This document shows positions 1-11,394 of a stretch of DNA of 64,000 nt, one piece after another. Position 1 is the first letter of the stretch. Every line of letters begins with the position of its first letter. This stretch comes from Allodiplogaster sudhausi (Eukaryota > Nematoda > Chromadorea > Rhabditida > Diplogasteridae), in contig CALZFC010000075.1 in the NCBI GenBank assembly GCA_945643635.1, positions 1,128,001 to 1,192,000 on the forward strand, written 5' to 3'. The translations under genes were made by a program, and so were the position numbers. Under the pieces are notes generated by a model that was not told the DNA's origin, searched no databases, and worked only from the letters and a program-made list of their open reading frames with translations.

Positions 1-3000
1 AACAAAGACATAGTAAGAAGCCAAGATCACAAAGGGCAGATTCTGGCCCTGATCGAGCTTCAGACGGACTTGAAGTCCTAAATGCATTCCTAGTTTAAAG
101 AATTTACATTTATCAGAAACAAATTCGGAAAAAAGTATACAAAGTAAATTATTAAATAAGCGGATTGCTAAGCTTCTAGATTAATTTATGTAGCTGGCTA
201 GCTCTTTTTGAAGTAAATTTGGTTCTATAGTCGTTTACTAACCGCCCTGATCGCCTGCTCTTCGTGATGCGTAGCTTTCATTGCTAGTTCGATAATTGAA
301 TGTGAAGCAGTTTCCAAGAGTGACGTCATTGAACACGCTGATGACATTTCTATAAAAAAAATCTGTTTGAATACGCTGGAAAATAAGAGACAAGATAAAA
401 GCTAACGCTGGGTCGAGTTCGCTATCTTCGAAAGCCATGAAATCGAAGACGTCTTCCAGATTCCACGAAAGGGTCGATCTCTCGGACTCGTTAAGGCTCG
501 CCAGCTGGTACAGAATGGCCGTGTTAAACTTGGTCGGATCGCTTCTCATGTCGGCAAGTGCCTAAATCATTGTGCATTTTTACACATATTTATGAATATG
601 TACATAAATAGTATTTTATTTGCATTTTCTCCTCAGTAAGATCACTTTCTACCATTAAAAATTGCTTTACCAACATCCTGAATCTTTTCCCATGGTAGCG
701 GCGAGAACATTTTCTCGAGTGTGATGAAGGACTGGATTGCTTAAGTAAATGAAAATAATATCACGCTTCTTGTACTTGCTTTGTCGCTATGTTGTAATAT
801 TGCAAACATGGATCCAACTTAGATTGCAGTGGACATCCGTGTAGTTTGCAGAGCAGACACATGTAAAGTTTGTGCCGTTGCCAAGCGCCATGCACTGCGC
901 GTCAACATCATAGACCTGCGACATAATATTTACATTCTTGCTTCGGCTCATAGACTACATTGTATCCATTGCCATATGTCCATATATGGATTTATGTAGC
1001 TAGATCAAAAATATTTTTGACAAAATCTTTAAGTAACGAGAAAAAAAAACATTACAATTAGTAGTCAACCTGACAAGGCGACGGATGCATAACACCGTTA
1101 GGCGTTCGCACCGGTGCGCATGCGTCGTAATCTAGACGAAAATGTTTTGTTGTTCCAACTTTATTTTTTTAAACACAAATTTTCATATATTTTCAACAAG
1201 AACTTATTTATTATTTTACTTAAACAAAAACAGGACACAACTCTGTTGACAGCAAAAAGAAAATTACAAAAAAACCCCACAGATATCGCATGTCGCACCC
1301 TCGTAGTTCGGCAGGCATTCGCATGAAAAGTTACCAAGCTCAGGCAAGCACGTACCGTTGTTCATACAGGGTGACGACGTGCAAAAGTCGACCTCTACAA
1401 TGGGAGCTATTAAGATAAAGGTCGGACAAATATATATAAAAAATAAAATAGAAACAAAAAATATTTATAATAATAAAAATAAGATTCTCGCTTACCTTGC
1501 CCGCAGATGCTTCCGGTGTACCATTCAGTGCAGAGGCATGTAAAGCTAGCCAGGCCGTTGACGCAAGTTCCGCCGTTCTGGCACGGCAACGACGCACAAT
1601 TGTCAATCACTGAAAATGATATGATTTTTTTTCAGCCTCTCTTAGCCTCACTTCCAGCCTCGAAAAAAAGAAACATAAAATAATGATTGGCAAATGTAAA
1701 TGTGTAGAGAGTGCTGTAGTGGATTTAAAAGAATGAAAAGTCGATAATTTTAGTGCGAGTGAACAAACTTGTCTCGCATGCTGCGCCCGTGTAGCCGTTG
1801 ACGCACGAGCACGCGAAGCTTGTGCCTCCGTTCGTGTCGATGCAAGTGCCTCCGTTCTCACATGGAGAAGAGTCGCAAGCGCCGGCGTCTGAGGCATTTA
1901 TAGACATTTTTCATGTCAATATCCAATTTATTCTTTTCAAAGAATAAGTGCGAATTAGTCGAGGGAAAAAGTTGTTAAGAGACAAGAAGTTTGAGAGATA
2001 TTTTGCACATATATGTATGTTCAAATAATGCATAACTCGATAAGTAGTTGCGAGAAATAGAGAGAGAGAGACAGAGAGTGAGAGAGAGGTAGAGAGAAAA
2101 GAGAGAAAGAGAGAAAGAGAGAAAGAGAGAAAGAGAAAGAAACTAACAGGTTTCGCACGACTTGCCGCCGTATGGCGCCGGGCACGCGCATTCGTAGTCA
2201 CAGAGAACGGACGAGCATATCCCGCCATTCTCGCATGGGTTCGAATCGCAGTAGAGAATCACTGTGCAAGCTTGCGGACATGGAGTAATTTATACAAATC
2301 ACTGTCATATAAATCAGTATAAGGCTGCATTCTTAGCAGCATTTCTTACAATGTAATTATAAAATCTACCTTTTCTCTAAAAATAGACTTATTATAAATG
2401 TAATTTTTGTCTAAAGATGAAAAAAAGGTTAAGATGTAATAAAAAGAATTGACTTACTCGTCTCGCAATAGGCGCCCGTGTGGCAGTCGTCGCACGCGCA
2501 GTTGAAGCTCGAGTTGGGCGGACTCGCCCAGTGCTGCCAGCAAGTGCCGCCGTTCAGGCACTCGTACTGCGTGCCCGCTAGGTACGAGCACTGGGTGTAG
2601 CCTAGAATGGGCCGGTAAATAGGTAGTGTACTAATTTACTAAGTAATTAAAAAGTACTAAAACACTTGTATACATTCAATTTGTCAAGAATAGCGACAAA
2701 ACAACTTTTTTTATTTACATATTTAGAAAAGCCGTAAACTTTCCGAACCGAGGCACAGGTCGCCGTAGTAGTCGTAGTTCGGGTACTGCTCGCTGAGCAG
2801 ACACTCGCACCAGCCCTGTTCGATGTTGCATGCGCCGCCGTAGTTGCAGTCTGAGTCGACCGTGCACTCGATGGCGGCTGAAGAGAATGAGCGATATTCC
2901 AATTAATAGGTATGGCGTAACAAAGCTGCTCTAATGAAATAGTGTCATAAAAAAATTGAATTATACATAATCTTTCTCAGATTTTGAAAGATACCACTGC

Positions 3001-3934
3001 AATTTTTGCCCGTTCTCCCCGCTGGGCAGTCACAGATCATGCCGTGTGTGCTCGAGGCGTCGTTGGTGCAACCGTAGATGAAACAATACTCGGAGGCATA
3101 CTCGCCGCAAGGGTCGGCCACTAAAGTTGCGGGAGTTCAAGACAATAGAAAAACTTGGTGTAACACGAAAATATTGTCTATGAGGTATGGAATATTCAAT
3201 TTAAGATAGCTAAATTTGGCGGGAAATTCAAACCACGAATAAAATACATTGATCTTCTACCTTCGGCGGTGCAATCGGGTCCGTTGTAGCCGGGCGCGCA
3301 CGAGCAAACGAACGTGCCGGTCGGGACGCTTCGGCACTCTTGGCCATCGCCGCAGGGATTCGATGCGCAGTTGTCTTCGTTGAGGTCTGAAAGAGTAGTG
3401 TTTAACGCTTTTTTCCTAATTTTCAATCAGTTTGTTTAAACTTTATTAATAGTGAACTATTAACAAGAAACATTTAAAGGTTACCTACTCGTTTCACAAA
3501 TTGGCCCCGTGAATCCGCCGGGGCAGAGACATGCGCCAGGCGCACATTCCATATATGGAAGATATTGAGAGAGATTCTGCAAAATATAATTCTTTTATTT
3601 ACATAGATTTTTTCTCTTGAGTAATCCTTTTTTCCTTTGAATAAACTGTTTTTATCGCTGATGGACAGACATTTCCAATAATTCATTTACTTTTATATTG
3701 TAGTAACTATTTTTCCATGTTATAGATGTGTTATATTACAAAGAATTCAATAAATGAGAAAAAGGCTATAATACGAAAAACATTTCCAACCGAGCAGCCT
3801 CCGAAGTTGGCACACCCGAACGGGTCATAGTTTGGATTTTTGGGAAAATACATGTCAGATGAGCAGAGCAGGAGATGTTGAAAGGCAATGACGAAGAGCA
3901 GCGCAACACGCGAAGCACGCAACTGTCTCGGCAT
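1..3934 (-). CDS. egas: EGAS-type EGF + DEG/ENaC channel, 5' part (runs off left edge)
   Basis: Predicted cation channel subunit of the degenerin/ENaC superfamily with EGF domains in the extracellular loop, the architecture of C. elegans EGAS proteins. Exons, reading leftward: 3934-3791, 3576-3489, 3386-3261, 3120-2995, 2877-2740, 2601-2458, 2261-2148, 1888-1769, 1609-1496, 1394-1281, 1131-1070, 915-819, 739-675, 561-407, 349-243, 77 to the window edge. Phase is consistent throughout. The ATG at 3934 (MPRQLR...) leads a hydrophobic segment ([14 protein letters not shown]) that should be TM1/signal anchor. Ten EGF-like modules follow, then the start of the channel ectodomain ([10 protein letters not shown], the DEG/ENaC G-x-C-x-T-F-N signature). 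The second transmembrane segment lies outside the window. It is a paralog of the plus-strand gene at 13969-20670; every exon except the extra EGF exons (2261, 1609 and 1394) has a counterpart there. Family is confident; expression and partners are unknown. Confidence 0.88.
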
Positions 3935-4359
3935 GCCCAAAAAAACATTTCAACAAGTTAAAATTTTAGCTTCAAACTTCGAAGCCAAAACATCTTCAAA
4001 CTGTGCTTCAACAACACGCGACTACTAAATAAGACCAGAACAACAAAGTGGCCAAGCCAAGTAGCGATGAAAGCTATATTCCCTCCCGCCAAATGCCTGC
4101 ACCTTGAAGTCAGGTGCCATGGAGGACTTCTGATCTCCGTACAATGCCGTTTGGACACCAATGCAGCTGTTTCCGTGCTTGCATCATAAGAATTCTTTGG
4201 CGTTTCTTCTCTCCCACCTCTTGCTCACTCGCTGGTCTCTATTCCAAGTGCCCCTCTCCATCTGCAGTTTAGTTTTCAACACCGTGTAGCTGATGACAAT
4301 ATCCTTCGTTTCCGTCCTTTTTGCCCACACAAAATGCACCCTTGGCTGGAAGGCATCGA

Positions 4360-4432
4360 AGCTCAATGAAGTTTCCGTGCTTTTAAGTTATGTAGCACTC
4401 CTCACCCAGAGAGAGAAAGAGAAAGATAGAGG

Positions 4433-4467
<35 letters not shown>

Positions 4468-5692
4468 CGGGGAAGAGGGAGCAGTCGAGAGAGAATATTC
4501 GAGGCAGTGGTGGTGGGTCGGTGGTTTTGGATGATTGTTATTGAAGAACGAAACAAAGAGGCACAGACATCGCCCACTCACCAAACATTTGCAGAGGCAC
4601 CCTTATGCATGCACATACTATGAGAAATCTCGTGATCTCATGAAAAACAAAACACGAATAATTGTAGTCGCCATCTTAAAATCATATGTATGTATGTATG
4701 AACTCTCGCCCTTGTATCAGGCCAAAAGGAGCGCCTTGGCTCTTTTATGGCCGACTTCTTTTCTAGTAAGTAATTTTAGGTAATGACGTCACGAAGAGAT
4801 GAAGATGACTAATCGCTTCTGACACGGAATGCCTATAGCCCGAAGGGGCTCCTAAAGGTCACTTGTTCCTTTCGTAGACCTCTATGATCTCTATTTGAAC
4901 CAAGCCCTCTCAGAGATTCGCGCTAAGAACAGCGGTTGTTACGCCTTTATTCCTGTATCTGGTCCTTCTGCATTTATGAACAATGTCACAGGTAAAGCAC
5001 GACATTACCTCTTGAACATCGTTCGCGAGAGGCAGAAACGACATAAAGCAGCTAGGTTTAGCAAGAGATCGCTGTCTATAATGCACAACAATGTATGTAG
5101 TATATAGCTAAAGGCTTTCAACAACGAAACGATAAAAAAGACACTGTTAGGGCAGTGTGCTATTATGGCTGAAAATAGACTAGCCTTGAACTGTACGGAT
5201 AACATACGGTGCTACATAAAAACGGATATAAATATATGCAAGATAAACGAGGACACTGTTAAAATACATAGAATTTACTAATTGCAGATAAACGAGAAAA
5301 ATCAAATCAACGATTATACGAAGTAAGAGTGATTTCATATTATACATAATCTCTCGGAATATAATGGCAGCAATTGGTGAGTAAAAAACGATTGTTAGCA
5401 TCTTAAATGAAGAAGGCGAGTGAATATGTGCTGTATTTGTTTTAGATTTATAATTAGACACTTTTAGGAGACCGAACAGTAGAAGAACATTCAAGGATAG
5501 GCCGAGCATAGACCTTACAGCAAGAGATGTATAATTTAGACAAAGGTGAACAGAAAATGCGAAAGAGAGAGAACACTTTGCCCCTTGACCTCTACGGCAA
5601 ATACGTTCAATATGTTGCGATAAGGAGAGGAGCGGATAAATACGAACTCCGGGATCATGAAAATAAGAGACAGAAAGAGAAAACGGCAATGT

Positions 5693-5731
<39 letters not shown>

Positions 5732-5970
5732 TAATTTTTTTAAATTGTATGTATATACATATTCCAAGTCGCATGCGTAAAAAATATTCTAGGCTATTAA
5801 AATGTGCTGAGGGATTAAAAGTTATGTATGTGACATTTGAATAAAATAATTAGTATATAAAGATGTACATCCATACATTGATATAAATAATATATCTAAT
5901 AATTTAAACCAAAACGTTTATTGGGACCTCCTACGCAGAGAAAATGGAATACGATGAATAATGTCCGGTC
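4360..5970. other. Spacer between the EGAS gene and the next minus-strand gene
   Basis: No convincing exon seen. It contains a (GA)n tract at about 4408-4466 and an (AT)n run at about 5700-5729. ORFs here are short and of biased composition. Up to about 4360 the sequence still matches, inverted, the upstream flank of the second EGAS gene. Confidence 0.6.
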
Positions 5971-6122
5971 TTAAGCCTTAGGCAGCTTCGCTTTCTCCCT
6001 CATCGCTAGCAGCAGGTCGCTTACGTAGTCGAACTGAAATTATTTAAAGCCTTTTTATAAGGATCAAAAAGTGTGCTAATACTTCTTAAAGATTTCAGGT
6101 ATATATATGTAATAATAATATA

Positions 6123-6172
<50 letters not shown>

Positions 6173-6219
6173 TAAAAATAAAAATAATAATAATAATAAT
6201 AATAATAATATTAATAATG

Positions 6220-6262
<43 letters not shown>

Positions 6263-6269
6263 GAATAAT

Positions 6270-6314
<45 letters not shown>

Positions 6315-8121
6315 AATAAGAATAAGAATAAGAATAATATTAATAATAATAATAATAATAATAAAATAAGAATAATAACGGTGTACCACGTGAGAAGGCA
6401 CGCGGCGGAGATGGAGTGAGCCAAGAGCCAGCAACAAGGTAAACACGGCCAAAAAGGCGCAGAAGTGACTACCGTTCTGAAGGCGGGATATTTCAGTTGG
6501 TCTATATCTAGAATCCCTCAAAATAAGGCATTTTGAATTGCAAAAAGTATACCCAGTAAATGCAGAACAAGTCATTTATGGGTATATATTAAAACCTCGT
6601 AAGTGGTGAAGAAATACGGAAAGATCATGGATGCGTACGTTGCAGTGGCCAACTGAAAGGCGGCCACAGGAGCGCTGAAAAAAAAATCGCTTGTTTGTCA
6701 AATATTAAGTTGAATTAATATTATTAAAAATTTTATCTATTTCCTAAATAAATAAGAGCGCCAATTACCGTACGACAATCGGCATACTCGTGAGTGTCAT
6801 GGTTATTAGCAGCACACTCCCGTGGCCTGGAGCAGCATCAGCGAGAGGCTGTAGAGGACGAGATCTGGAATGCAAATTAATTATTGTATTAAATAACATA
6901 GAGTGAATTTAATTTCTTTTTTTCAAAAGGTTTAATATAAAATAAAATGAAAGCATTTTCTCACCCCCTTTTCTTACAAAAAAAAACCAACCAAATTGTT
7001 TGGAATTGTTTGAAAAAAAAAATTGTTTGAAACAACATTGTTTGGTGCACGATTGTTTTATGAATTGTTTGAAACAACAATTGTTTCAAAAAAATTGTTT
7101 GGCATATCAAACAATTTGTTTTGCCGATTTGCACGCTATCCAGTCCGAGGCAATTGTTTGGATTGTTTCATGGAAATTGTTTGATATATCAAACAACCGC
7201 AGCGCAGATGCGATGGCGAAGTAGCGATCACGTCCGATCTGGCGAGTTAGGCAACGTCGAGCAGCGACACAAGGGTTCAAACCTATATGTGGTCAATGTT
7301 TTCCCAACATGTTTTGCGCGTTTTATTTTTCATAAACACCGACAGTACGCCGTTCAATTGGGTACCATTAGTCAACATATTCTCTTTCTCTTTATAAGTG
7401 AACCAGGAATTGGCCGTGTGGCAAAAGTTGGATCCCTCGCTTTTGTGCGCGTAATCAAACCGCTCAACGTTATTTATACGCATCTCTCTGTACCTCATTA
7501 GATCCGCCTTTCTGTGTAGAATCTAATGACATAGAGAGAGATAGGTATGTAGGAATAGCGACATTCACGTGTTTTTTTTTGCCGTTTTATGGTTTGCTAC
7601 TTTTTTCTTATTTATTCATATGTACATATGTAGATTTTATATATATATAAATATTCTTGCACCTAATTTTCAACGAATATTCAAAGATAAATAAATAAAA
7701 GTAAATAGAAAATATAAAAGTAAAAAAATAAATATGAAAAGTAAATAAATAAATAAAATGTCAACTGACTCGCCAAATACTTGAAGACGCTATCGATGGT
7801 GGCAATCTTTTCGCCGGGCGCGAGAGAGGCGCTCAGAGCCACCATTCCTCGGCCCGTGCGCTCAGAGCCACCATCCCTCGGTCGGATTCTCTTATTCTGA
7901 TTCGTTACGAAAAATGGCATCAACAGTAACAAGTTCGTTATTTCTTATAGAAACATATCATGCATTCAGGCTATTTCATCTCCACAAAAACATTGAGAAA
8001 TTAAGAGCGAAAAAAGAATCGTAAAGAGTTAGAAGAGAAGAGAGAGTGAGAGAGAAATGAGAGAGAAAGCATTAAAAACCTCATCCACAAAGCCAGACAT
8101 GTGTTCTATGAAGCGACTGAT
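5971..8121 (-). CDS. Unrecognised multi-pass membrane protein, 3' exons, one frameshift
   Basis: Five exons read leftward: 8121-8080, 7896-7770, 6864-6769, 6674-6596, 6033-5971 (stop TAA at 5971-5973). Acceptors and donors are canonical and phases agree except inside exon 6864-6769, which is one base short. Its 5' part reads LVLYSLSLMLLQATG, then hits TGA-free but wrong-frame codons and a TAA. Adding one base within the GGGAGT stretch would give SVLLITMTLTSMPIVV in the phase the next exon needs. The exons at 6864 and 6674 encode hydrophobic, membrane-like segments (also ATYASMIFPYFFTTYE), and the C-terminus is short and charged (REKAKLPKA). I do not recognise the family; a chemoreceptor or transporter is possible. 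The 5' end was not found. The frameshift may be real decay or a sequence error. Confidence 0.5.
6112..6372. repeat. (AAT)n trinucleotide array
   Basis: About 260 bases of AAT repeats with interruptions (AAA, AAG, TGA), inside an intron of the minus-strand membrane-protein gene between exons 6596 and 6033. It creates spurious poly-Ile and poly-Leu ORFs on the minus strand. Confidence 0.95.
6985..7200. repeat. Cluster of TTGTTTG / CAAACAA motifs
   Basis: Roughly 200 bases packed with TTGTTT in both orientations, often as short palindromes such as GTTTGAAACAAC or ATATCAAACAA facing TTGTTTGATAT. It directly abuts the 5S-like repeat at 7216 and lies in an intron of the minus-strand membrane-protein gene. 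Confidence 0.8.
7216..7545 (+). mobile_element. 5S rRNA-headed SINE-like repeat, copy A
   Basis: The first ~45 bases (CGTCCGATCTGG, AGTTAGGCAACGTCGAG) match the internal-promoter region of 5S rRNA, with the box-A-like stretch preserved. They are followed by GGTTCAAACC and a unique tail. The head and first ~150 bases recur at 33783-33945. The rest (about 7395-7545, ending in TCTAATGACATAGAGAG) recurs inverted at about 35620-35485. Internal 5S promoter elements plus an unrelated tail are the hallmark of SINE3-type retroposons. No complete 5S gene is present. Target-site duplications were not identified. Confidence 0.65.
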
Positions 8122-8489
8122 CTGAAAGTGCGAATTGGTTCTTTGAAAGGGGAGTGCCTCAAACGTGGATGACCTTCACGAAGTGATGATTTATGGCTGT
8201 TTGGACGGAACTCATAGAACGCACACTGATAAGCGGAACTGCTATCAGGGTGGGGCTGGGGACAACAATGATGGGAAGACAACTTACAGTGTCATCCTTA
8301 TGCCACAGTTATGACGTCAAGGTGGGTGAGAGGGTGCGAACGACTGAGCGATAGCTGGAGCGAAATCAAGCGTTAGATAGAAATGTAGAGAGAACGAAAT
8401 GCAATAAGCGTTACGGTAGCGTCCAACGCCTTTCTCTTATCTTCTGTTGGCTAAAATGGAGTCATTTCCAAGGCAAGATGACAATGGAC

Positions 8490-8525
8490 AACTATATATA
8501 AGTAGCAAAAGAAACCATCAGTCAC
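8490..8525 (+). promoter_or_regulatory. TATA box and likely start site of the Thr/Pro repeat gene
   Basis: ACTATATATAAGTAG lies about 65-70 bases before the ATG at 8563. A start site about 30 bases downstream (near 8521) would give a short 5' leader of about 40 bases. Confidence 0.6.
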
Positions 8526-8562
8526 CCAAAGACATCTCCAAGACCTCGACTTCAACACCACC

Positions 8563-10972
8563 ATGAGGTAAATTCACTTTGTAGAATACAATTTTCTAAG
8601 TGGCGCTGCCTATTGAACATCTGCAAAGATTATTTCGAGGCGTTGGAATTTAATTAATTAAATAATATTTATTTATATGTTTATTTCCAGAATTTTCATT
8701 CTGTTCGCCTTCATCTCAACGGCCAGCGCGGCCAGCATTCGCGACCGAGCAGCAACGGCTCTCGGTCTGCTGCACGCTTCCGAAGCTATCCTCGAAGATC
8801 TCATCCAAGAGCCGGTACATTCGCATTCCTAATTGCCATATTACACCATACGTCTTCAAGATATTGAAAGAGCTCTTATTTTAATCAAATACATATGCAA
8901 TGTGCACGATGCTTCCATACTTTAAGGTTTCCAAGACCACCCATGCCTCTGGAGCTATCGGAGTCAGCCAGACCACCCCTCCCTCGGCAGCTAACGGAGT
9001 CAGCCAGACCACCCCTCCCTCGGCAGCTAACGGAGTCAGCCAGACCACCCCTCCCTCGGCAGCTAACGGAGTCAGCCAGACCACCCCTCCCTCAGCTAAC
9101 GGAATCAGCCAGACAACCCCTCCCTCAGCTAACGGAGTCAGCCAGACCACCCCTCCATCGGCAGCTAACGGAGTCAGCCAGACCACCCCTCCCTCAGCTA
9201 ACGGAGTCAGCCAGACCTCCACTCCATCGGCAGCTAACGAAGTCAGCCAGACCACCCCTCCCTCGGCAGCTAACGGAGTCAGCCAGAACACCCCTCCCTC
9301 GGCAGCTAACGGAATCAGCCAGACCACCCCTCCCTCAGCTAACGGAGTCAGCCAGACCACCCCTCCCTCGGCAGCTAACGGAGTCAGTCAGACCACCCCT
9401 CCCTCGGCAGCTAACGGAGTCAGCCAGACCACCCCTCCCTCGGCAGCTAACGGAATCAGCCAGACCACCCCTCCCTCAGCTAACGGAGTCGGCCAGACCA
9501 CCCCTCCCTCGGCAGCTAACGGAGTCAGCCAGACCACCCCTCCCTCGGCAGCTAACGGAGTCAGCCAGACCACCCCTCCATCGGCAGCTAACGAAGTCAG
9601 CCAGACCACCCCTCCCTCGGCAGCTAACGGAGTCAGCCAGACCACCCCTCCCTCGGCAGCTAACGGAGTCAGCCAGACCACCCCTCCCTCGGCAGCTAAC
9701 GGAATCAGCCAGACCACCCCTCCCTCAGCTAACGGAGTCGGCCAGACCACCCCTCCCTCGGCAGCTAACGGAGTCAGCCAGACCACCCCTCCCTCGGCAG
9801 CTAACGGAGTCAGCCAGACCACCCCTCCATCGGCAGCTAACGAAGTCAGCCAGACCACCCCTCCCTCGGCAGCTAACGAAGTCAGCCAGACCACCCCTCC
9901 CTCGGCAGCTAACGGAGTCAGCCAGACCACCCCTCCCTCGGCAGCTAACGGAATCAGCCAGACCACCCCTCCCTCAGCTAACGGAGTCAGCCAGACCACC
10001 CCTCCCTCGGCAGCTAACGGAGTCAGCCAGACCACCCCTCCCTCGGCAGCTAACGGAGGCAGCCAGACCACCCCTCCCTCAGCTAACGGAGTCAGCCAGA
10101 CCACCCCTCCATCGGCAGCTAACGGAGTCAGCCAGACCACCCCTCCCTCGGCAGCTAACGGAGTCAGCCAGACCACCCCTCCCTCAGCTAACGGAGTCAG
10201 CCAGACAACCCCTCCCTCAGCTAACGGAGTCAGCCAGACCACCCCTCCATCGGCAGCCAACGGAGTCAGCCAGACCACCACTCCTTCAGCTAACAGAGTC
10301 AGCCAGACCACCCCTCCATCGGCAGCTAACGAAGTCAGCCAGACCACCCCTCCCTCGGCAGCTAACGGAGTCAGCCAGACCACCCCTCCCTCGGCAGCTA
10401 ACGGAATCAGCCAGACCACCCCTCCCTCAGCTAACGGAGTCAGCCAGACCACCCCTCCCTCGGCAGCTAACGGAGTCAGCCAGACCACCCCTCCCTCGGC
10501 AGCTAACGGAGTCAGCCAGACCACCCCTCCCTCTGCAGCTAACGGAATCAGCCAGACCACCCCTCCCTCAGCTAACGGAGTGAGCCAGACCACCCCTCCC
10601 TCGGCAGCTAACGGAGTCAGCCAGACCACCCCTCCCTCGGCAGCTAACGGAGTCAGCCAGACCACCCCTCCCTCGGCAACTAACGGAATCAGCCAGACCA
10701 CCCCTCCCTCAGCTAACGGAGTCGGCCAGACCACCCCTCCCTCGGCAGCTAACGGAGTCAGCCAGACCACCCCTCCAACGTCTAACGGACTCCGTACTAC
10801 TGGACCTTCTAGGCTCATCTTTGCAAACGGAACCCTCGCCACTGTGAGCTCGGTACCAGATTCAGCAGCGCCTCATAAAGTGAACCCAAACGCTGCACAA
10901 ATCGGGATATCCTTCAATGGGCCTTCAAACAATGAAATCTGGTTTAACCTCAACAAAGAGAAGCAGCAGTAG
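8563..10972 (+). CDS. Secreted Thr/Pro-rich tandem-repeat protein (about 52 units)
   Basis: Three exons: 8563-8567, 8691-8814, 8927-10972. The tiny first exon encodes Met plus part of Arg. The second gives a signal peptide (MRIFILFAFISTASAAS) and a short helical stretch. The third is almost entirely a 12- or 11-residue repeat of the form GVSQTTPPSAAN / GVSQTTPPSAN, followed by a unique C-terminus (about 60 residues) without cysteines. The dense Thr/Ser/Pro content suggests an O-glycosylated mucin-like or structural secreted protein; that is inference. Because the DNA units are 36 or 33 bases, other frames on both strands also stay open; they should be ignored. This frame is chosen because it joins the signal peptide and has a proper stop and poly(A) signal. 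I do not recognise a named family. Confidence 0.8.
8949..10779 (+). repeat. 36/33-bp coding minisatellite with 249-bp higher-order period
   Basis: About 52 head-to-tail units inside the terminal exon of the Thr/Pro-rich gene. A block of seven units (one 33-mer plus six 36-mers, 249 bases) beginning GGAATCAGCC at 9452 repeats at 9701 with the same order of variant units (GIS, GVG, GVS, GVS, EVS...). This shows multi-unit amplification. Confidence 0.95.
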
Positions 10973-10998
10973 ACGGCTCGTGATTGTCTTGTTATGAG

Positions 10999-11004
10999 AA
11001 TAAA
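10999..11004 (+). terminator. Poly(A) signal AATAAA
   Basis: Canonical AATAAA 27 bases after the TAG of the Thr/Pro-rich repeat gene. Confidence 0.75.
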
Positions 11005-11394
11005 GATGCTTATTCTTATGGAGTAAGTTTATGCCTTATGCTACTGATTTGATAAACGAAGAAATGCAAACATCTTTTATGGAATAATGTGGTCATCGAT
11101 CAACTTGAGTTTCTTTTAACTAGCTTTACAAGAGATTCAGCATGTAATTTATTTTCCAATTTCACCTATTCCTTTCGATGACGTAACATTCTCAAAACTC
11201 GGAACAATTTTGACCGACTCCTGTCCATTCTTGAGAATGAAGGTGCATGCTGCTGGATTTCTTACTGTACAGGATTACGCATCACTCTTTATTCTTGTAG
11301 TAAAAGGTCCGACGAGAGAGAGTGAGAAAGACTGGAGAGTGACGACATCTTCAAAGAGAGAGAGAGAGAGAGAGATAGAGAACAAGATCACTGA

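Noticed and set aside
243..549. Continuous minus-strand ORF through 549-243 as one exon
   Set aside because: Paralog comparison shows a 57-base intron (406-350); read-through adds residues absent from the family and ends in a spurious stop.
6021..6575. Poly-Ile/poly-Leu ORFs on the minus strand
   Set aside because: They translate an AAT array located inside an intron of the membrane-protein gene.
7216..7300. A functional 5S rRNA gene
   Set aside because: Only ~45 bases of the 5S internal region match; both ends of the molecule are missing.
8881..9360. Minus-strand Val/Trp/Leu/Thr/Pro repeat ORF
   Set aside because: Antisense shadow of the Thr/Pro-rich repeat exon.
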